Positions 32,522 through 36,128 of a stretch of DNA of 36,128 nucleotides are shown here, piece by piece. Location of the stretch: NCBI GenBank assembly GCA_046729855.1, contig JBKPHM010000030.1:1-36128 (forward strand), read 5' to 3'. Every line of letters begins with the position of its first letter. Within the stretch, counting starts at the first letter, position 1. The stretch comes from DATHSY01 sp046729855 (GTDB lineage: Bacteria; Actinomycetota; UBA4738; HRBIN12). The position numbers and the translations under genes were made by a program. A model generated the notes under the pieces. That model ran no database searches and was not told the origin of the DNA. It worked only from the letters and a program-made list of their open reading frames with translations.

Positions 32522-33642
32522 CCAACCTGGACCACGCGCTCCTCCGGCGGCTCGCCGGTTGGGAGCCGGGCGACGTTCCGATCACGTCGTTCGCGCTCAC
32601 GGTCGACGGCCGCCGTTATCCGAAGAAGACCGACTACGAGGTGCGGCTCGAGGACCTCGTGCGCAGGATCCGTCGGAGCGCCGACGGCCTCGACCGCGCG
32701 ACGGCGCGCTCGGTGCTGGCCGATGCGGCTGCGATCGAGACGTTCGTGCGCGAGGACTTCGAACGCGGAGACACGCGGGGGCTCGCGCTGTTCTCGGCGA
32801 GCGGCGCCGGTCTGTGGCAGGAGGTCCGTGTGCCACGACCGCTGCGCGACCGAGCCGTCGTCGCGCCGACCGCGGACCTGCTCCAGCTGGAGGCGCTCCT
32901 ATCCACGTACCACCCCACGTGCGTCGCGCTCGTCGATCACGCGAAGGCGCGGCTGTTCATGGTGGAGCTCGGGACGATCGACGAGGTGACGGACGTCCTC
33001 GACGAGGTCCCCGGCCGACACGACCAGGGTGGACGGGCGCAGATGCGGATGCAGCGTCACGTCGACGACCACCGGCATCGCCATCTCAAGCGCACGGCCG
33101 ATGCGCTGTTCCGCCTCCACAAGCGCCGCACGTTCCACCACCTCGTCCTCGCCGGCCCGGCGGAGGCGCACGTCGAGATCGAGCGCGACCTCCACACATA
33201 CCTTCGCGACAAGATCCGCGCCCGTCTGTCGTTGCCGATCACCGCGCCGGCCGACGAGGTGCTCGCCCGCGCACTGCGCATCGAGGAGGAGTTGGAGCGC
33301 GAGGCCGAGCGGAGGAGGATCGAGCGGATCTCGCAGGCAGCGGCCACGGGATCGCGCGCGGTCGTCGGGTTGCCGCAGACGTTGGCCGCGCTCTCGGACG
33401 GGCGCGTGGCCGAGCTCGTCGTCTCGATCGACCTCGAGTCGCCCGGGGCAGCATGTCCCTCCTGCGGGCGCCTCTCGGACGACGACGAGCGGTGCCCTGC
33501 GTGCGGGTCGAGCCTCCGCCCGGTTGCGGATGTGGTCGAGGTCGCGGTGGCTCAGGCGCTCCGGCGCGGCTGCCGCGTCGACACGGTCAACGGCGACGGG
33601 CTCGCGCAGCTGGGCGGCATCGGCGCGCTCCTGCGGTACTGA
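32518..33642 (+). CDS. eRF1/Vms1-like (baeRF family) protein with zinc ribbon
   Basis: 374-aa homologue of eukaryotic/archaeal release factor eRF1 and of the ribosome-rescue hydrolase Vms1/ANKZF1. The catalytic-loop equivalent is GGRAQMRMQRH (GGRAQ at 171-175), matching the GGxxQ seen in place of GGQ in these families. A zinc ribbon C313-x2-C316 ... C326-x2-C329 follows, and the extreme C-terminus GGIGALLRY closely copies the eRF1 domain 3 ending. A predicted helical arm lies at about 255-285. It may cleave peptidyl-tRNA on stalled ribosomes; bacterial members were defined mainly by sequence analysis, so function is inferred. ATG 32518 overlaps the preceding stop. Confidence 0.85.
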   Translation: MTNLDHALLRRLAGWEPGDVPITSFALTVDGRRYPKKTDYEVRLEDLVRRIRRSADGLDRATARSVLADAAAIETFVREDFERGDTRGLALFSASGAGLWQEVRVPRPLRDRAVVAPTADLLQLEALLSTYHPTCVALVDHAKARLFMVELGTIDEVTDVLDEVPGRHDQGGRAQMRMQRHVDDHRHRHLKRTADALFRLHKRRTFHHLVLAGPAEAHVEIERDLHTYLRDKIRARLSLPITAPADEVLARALRIEEELEREAERRRIERISQAAATGSRAVVGLPQTLAALSDGRVAELVVSIDLESPGAACPSCGRLSDDDERCPACGSSLRPVADVVEVAVAQALRRGCRVDTVNGDGLAQLGGIGALLRY

Positions 33643-33650
33643 GGACGTCG

Positions 33651-34604
33651 GTGGCTGCGGGAGGGTCGGCGCTCGGGATCGACGTCGGCGGCACGAAGAT
33701 CGGATGCCTCCGCGTCGCGGGCGACGGCACGGTCCTCGCTCGGGAGTCGGTCGCGACGCCGGCCGACGACGCCGATGAGGCGATGTCGACGATGATCGCG
33801 CTGGCGCGCGGGCTCCTCGACCCCGACGTGATCGCCGTGGGCGTAGGGGCCGCAGGGCTGGTGGACTCGAACGAGGGCGTCCTGCGCTACTCGCCGAACC
33901 TGACCTGGCGCGAGCTGCCGATCGCGCATCGCATGGCGGATGCGCTCGAGGTGCCCTGCCAGCTGGACAACGACGCGAACGCCGCCGCGTGGGGAGAGTG
34001 GAGCTTCGGCGCGGGCCGCGGGTATGCGCATATGTTGCTCGTGGCGGTCGGCACCGGCATCGGCGGTGGCCTCGTTGCCGAAGGCCGGCTGTTCCGCGGC
34101 GCGCACGGCTTCGCGGCCGAGATCGGGCACATCATCGTGGAGCCGGGCGGGCCGCCCTGCGGATGCGGAAACCGCGGATGCTGGGAGCAGGTCGCCTCGG
34201 GCGCGGCGATCGGGCGTCTTGGGAGCGAGGCCGCCCGCGAGCATCCGCGCTCGATGATCGCCGAGATCGCCGGCGACGACCCCGACTCGGTGACCGGCGT
34301 GACGGTCTCGCGGGCGGCGGAGCGCGGCGACGAGGTCGCGCGTCGGATCCTCGCCGAGGTCGGCCGGCGGCTGGGGGACGGGATCGCTGGGTTCGTGAAC
34401 GCGCTCGATCCGCAGGTCGTGGTCGTCGGCGGTGGAGCGGTCGGCGCCGGTGAGCTCCTGCTGGGGCCGGCGCGCGTGGCGTTCGAGGGTTCCGTCGAGG
34501 GCCGGCGCCACCGTCCGCCCGTGCCGATCGTGGCGGCGCACCTCGGCAACGACGCGGGGGCGATCGGCGCGGCGATGCTCGCGCTCGGCGACGTCGGCGC
34601 CTGA
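33651..34604 (+). CDS. ROK-family glucokinase
   Basis: 317-aa sugar kinase that phosphorylates glucose with ATP. It has the phosphate motif GIDVGGTKIG at 9-18, catalytic Asp in CQLDNDANAAAWGEW, the glucose/zinc motif PCGCGNRGCWEQVASG, and the adenosine motif VVVVGGGAVGAGELLL. These match actinobacterial GlkA proteins. GTG 33651 follows GAGGA by five bases. It lies nine bases after the eRF1-like gene. A ROK glucokinase near the ArsA cluster also occurs in Streptomyces, as I recall. Confidence 0.92.
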   Translation: MAAGGSALGIDVGGTKIGCLRVAGDGTVLARESVATPADDADEAMSTMIALARGLLDPDVIAVGVGAAGLVDSNEGVLRYSPNLTWRELPIAHRMADALEVPCQLDNDANAAAWGEWSFGAGRGYAHMLLVAVGTGIGGGLVAEGRLFRGAHGFAAEIGHIIVEPGGPPCGCGNRGCWEQVASGAAIGRLGSEAAREHPRSMIAEIAGDDPDSVTGVTVSRAAERGDEVARRILAEVGRRLGDGIAGFVNALDPQVVVVGGGAVGAGELLLGPARVAFEGSVEGRRHRPPVPIVAAHLGNDAGAIGAAMLALGDVGA

Positions 34605-34634
34605 CCGGTGCGGTTCCGTGAGAACCTCGGGCCG

Positions 34635-35543
34635 ATGCGGGTCGGGCTCGTCCTGCCGATGTTCACGAACGACGCGGGGCGCGTGCTGTCGTTCGCGAGG
34701 AGGGCCGAGGCGCTCGGGTTCGACGGCGTGTTCGCGTACGACCACTTGATGCCGCTCGGCGGGCCGGCCGACGGCCCGGCGCTGGAGTGCTTCGCGATGC
34801 TCTCGGCGGTCGCCGCGGGCACCTCACGGATCCACGTCGGCACCTTGGTGGCGCGGGCGTCGCTGCGGCCGGTGGGCCTGGTCGCGAAGCTCGCGACGCA
34901 GCTCGATCTGATCAGTCGGGGGCGGGCCATCCTCGCCGTCGGAACGGGCGACGAGCTGAGCAAGCGGGAGCACGATGCCTACGGGCTACCGCTCCTGTCG
35001 GCAGCCGAGCGGCGCGAGCACCTCGTCGAGACGATGCGCGCGCTGGGTGAGCTGTTCGCGGGCCGGACCTGGGGCGGCGGCGAGCGGGTCTCGCGCGTCG
35101 ACGGGCCTCTGTTGCCTGCGCCCCACACGCCCGGCGGCCCTCCGCGGTGGGTGGGCGGAACCAGCGCCGCCGTGGTTCGGATCGCGGCCCTCGACGCGGA
35201 GGCGTGGAACGGCTGGGGGCTCGACGACGAGCGCTTCTCTCAGCGCGCCCGGCTGCTGGCCGCCGAGGCGGCGGCGGCCGGGCGCCGCGTCGAGCCGACC
35301 TGGGGCGGGATCGCGCTGGTGGGGCGCGACGCCGACGACACGGCGCGGCTCGTCGCCGAGCGGCGCCGGCGCGGACGCGAGACCGCGGGGGTATGGATCG
35401 GCACCGCGGACGAGCTGTCGACGCGGTTGCGCCGGCTGGCCGACGACGGCGCGTCGTGGGCGATCCTCCTTCTCGCCGGTCCGCCCGACCGGATCGACGT
35501 GGTGGCGGAGCTCGTCGTCCCGCGGGTGCGGGGCCACGCGTGA
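34635..35543 (+). CDS. LLM-class (F420-dependent type) oxidoreductase
   Basis: TIM-barrel luciferase-like enzyme of about 302 aa. It starts with MRVGLVLPMFTNDAGR and has the GFDGVFAYDHL segment, the HVGTLVARASLRPVGLVAKL strand-helix, and the GRAILAVGTGD loop near the cofactor phosphate. In actinobacteria such proteins mostly use F420 rather than FMN; this is inference. Substrate unknown. ATG 34635 gives the usual family N-terminus; GTG 34608, three bases after the glucokinase stop, is an alternative adding nine residues. The stop overlaps the cyclo-ligase start (GTGA). Confidence 0.85.
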   Translation: MRVGLVLPMFTNDAGRVLSFARRAEALGFDGVFAYDHLMPLGGPADGPALECFAMLSAVAAGTSRIHVGTLVARASLRPVGLVAKLATQLDLISRGRAILAVGTGDELSKREHDAYGLPLLSAAERREHLVETMRALGELFAGRTWGGGERVSRVDGPLLPAPHTPGGPPRWVGGTSAAVVRIAALDAEAWNGWGLDDERFSQRARLLAAEAAAAGRRVEPTWGGIALVGRDADDTARLVAERRRRGRETAGVWIGTADELSTRLRRLADDGASWAILLLAGPPDRIDVVAELVVPRVRGHA

Positions 35544-36121
35544 CGGTCTCCGATCGGCTGAAGCGGGAGAAGAAGGCGATCCGCACCGCGCTGCGCGCGA
35601 TGCGCGACGACCTCGCGGCTGCCAACCGAGCGGCGGCATCGCACGCGATCGCTCGGTCGCTCCTCGCCCTGCCCGAGATCGCGGCGGCCCGGACCGTCAT
35701 GGTGTTCTCGTCGTTCGGGAGCGAGGTCGACACCGCGCCGATCGTCGACGGGCTCCTGCTGCGGGGTCGGCGAGTGGCGCTGCCGCGGATCGAGCAGGGG
35801 GACATCGTGCCCGTCGCGCACCGAGCGGGCGACCCGATGCGCGCGGCGGCGTTCGGCATAAAGGAACCGGCGGGCGTCGAGCTCGTCGCCCCCCACGAGC
35901 GGGGCGTCGTCGTCACGCCCGGTCTCGCGGTCGTTCGCTACGGCTACCGGATCGGCTATGGCGGTGGGTTCTACGACCGGCTCTTCAGGAAGACTCGCGC
36001 CGACGTCGCGAGGGTGGGCGTCTGCTTCGCGGCGCAACTCGTCGGCCCGCTGCCGCACGGTGGGCACGACGTGGCGGTCGACGTGATCGTCACCGAGGCG
36101 GGCGTCGTTCGATGCCGCTGA
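35540..36121 (+). CDS. 5-formyltetrahydrofolate cyclo-ligase
   Basis: 193-aa enzyme that converts 5-formyl-THF to 5,10-methenyl-THF using ATP. The N-terminal basic helix (KREKKAIRTALRAMRDDL) and the ATP/substrate loop GYGGGFYDR at 139-147 mark the family; the more common form of this loop ends in GYYDR. GTG 35540 overlaps the preceding stop. It is the last gene of the plus-strand run and ends seven bases before the window edge. Confidence 0.9.
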   Translation: MTVSDRLKREKKAIRTALRAMRDDLAAANRAAASHAIARSLLALPEIAAARTVMVFSSFGSEVDTAPIVDGLLLRGRRVALPRIEQGDIVPVAHRAGDPMRAAAFGIKEPAGVELVAPHERGVVVTPGLAVVRYGYRIGYGGGFYDRLFRKTRADVARVGVCFAAQLVGPLPHGGHDVAVDVIVTEAGVVRCR

Positions 36122-36128
36122 GGGGGCG

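Noticed and set aside
30558..33650. Long upstream extension of the glucokinase frame.
   Set aside because: It runs through the SRPBCC, ArsA, Cys-rich and eRF1-like genes in another frame; the ROK motif begins right after GTG 33651.

Overview
This is a dense, high-GC chromosomal window, almost certainly from a member of the Actinomycetota. The evidence is gene content: a WhiB-family protein, F420-type oxidoreductases (DDN-like and LLM class), an MDMPI-type (mycothiol-dependent family) enzyme, a PimB'-like mannosyltransferase, the sufBD-Rieske-CSU order, and a textbook actinobacterial LexA box. I cannot name a genus. No tRNA, rRNA, CRISPR array, insertion sequence or prophage is visible, and no stretch over 300 bases lacks a gene.

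Layout. (1) 1-6612: the 3' part of a rhodanese-type sulfurtransferase, then a SUF iron-sulfur assembly operon (sufB, sufD, Rieske ferredoxin, sufC, sufS, sufU). sufC has an in-frame TAG exactly at the Glu of its SGGEKKR signature. (2) 6606-11064: a methyltransferase, a shrunken DUF2207 remnant, a GNAT/FemAB-like transferase, an ECF sigma factor with its zinc anti-sigma factor, and an MDMPI-type enzyme. (3) 11119-16773: glycerate kinase, YbaK-type deacylase, ErpA, and a full-length cobalamin-dependent methionine synthase. (4) 16815-21469: a four-helix membrane protein, an unusual USP-USP-Rieske fusion, and the two subunits of a 2-oxoacid:ferredoxin oxidoreductase. (5) 21514-24131: a second cysteine desulfurase, then a tight five-gene operon of small proteins (receiver-like, zinc-ribbon, unknown, 35-residue membrane peptide, F420-type reductase). 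(6) 24132-28527, all on the minus strand: YgfZ-like protein, WhiB, a DEDDh exonuclease/GIY-YIG nuclease under a LexA-controlled promoter, thiolase, and a lone AsnC ligand domain. (7) 28555-36121, all on the plus strand: PimB'-like glycosyltransferase, a zinc-finger membrane protein, SRPBCC protein, ArsA-type ATPase, a small Cys-rich protein, an eRF1/Vms1-like protein, ROK glucokinase, LLM oxidoreductase, and 5-formyl-THF cyclo-ligase.

Themes. Iron-sulfur biology recurs: SUF, ErpA, YgfZ-like, two Rieske proteins, WhiB, a second desulfurase, and the 4Fe-4S ferredoxin oxidoreductase. Region 7 resembles, from memory, the Mycobacterium tuberculosis Rv2183c-Rv2191 neighbourhood (PimB', SRPBCC, ArsA, DnaQ-UvrC-like).

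Many genes have a TAnnnT hexamer ending 6-9 bases before the start codon, which suggests widespread leaderless transcription. The strongest regulatory find is a perfect 16-bp LexA palindrome filling the 17-bp spacer of the nuclease promoter. The most intriguing gene group is ArsA ATPase, Cys-rich protein and eRF1/Vms1-like protein.
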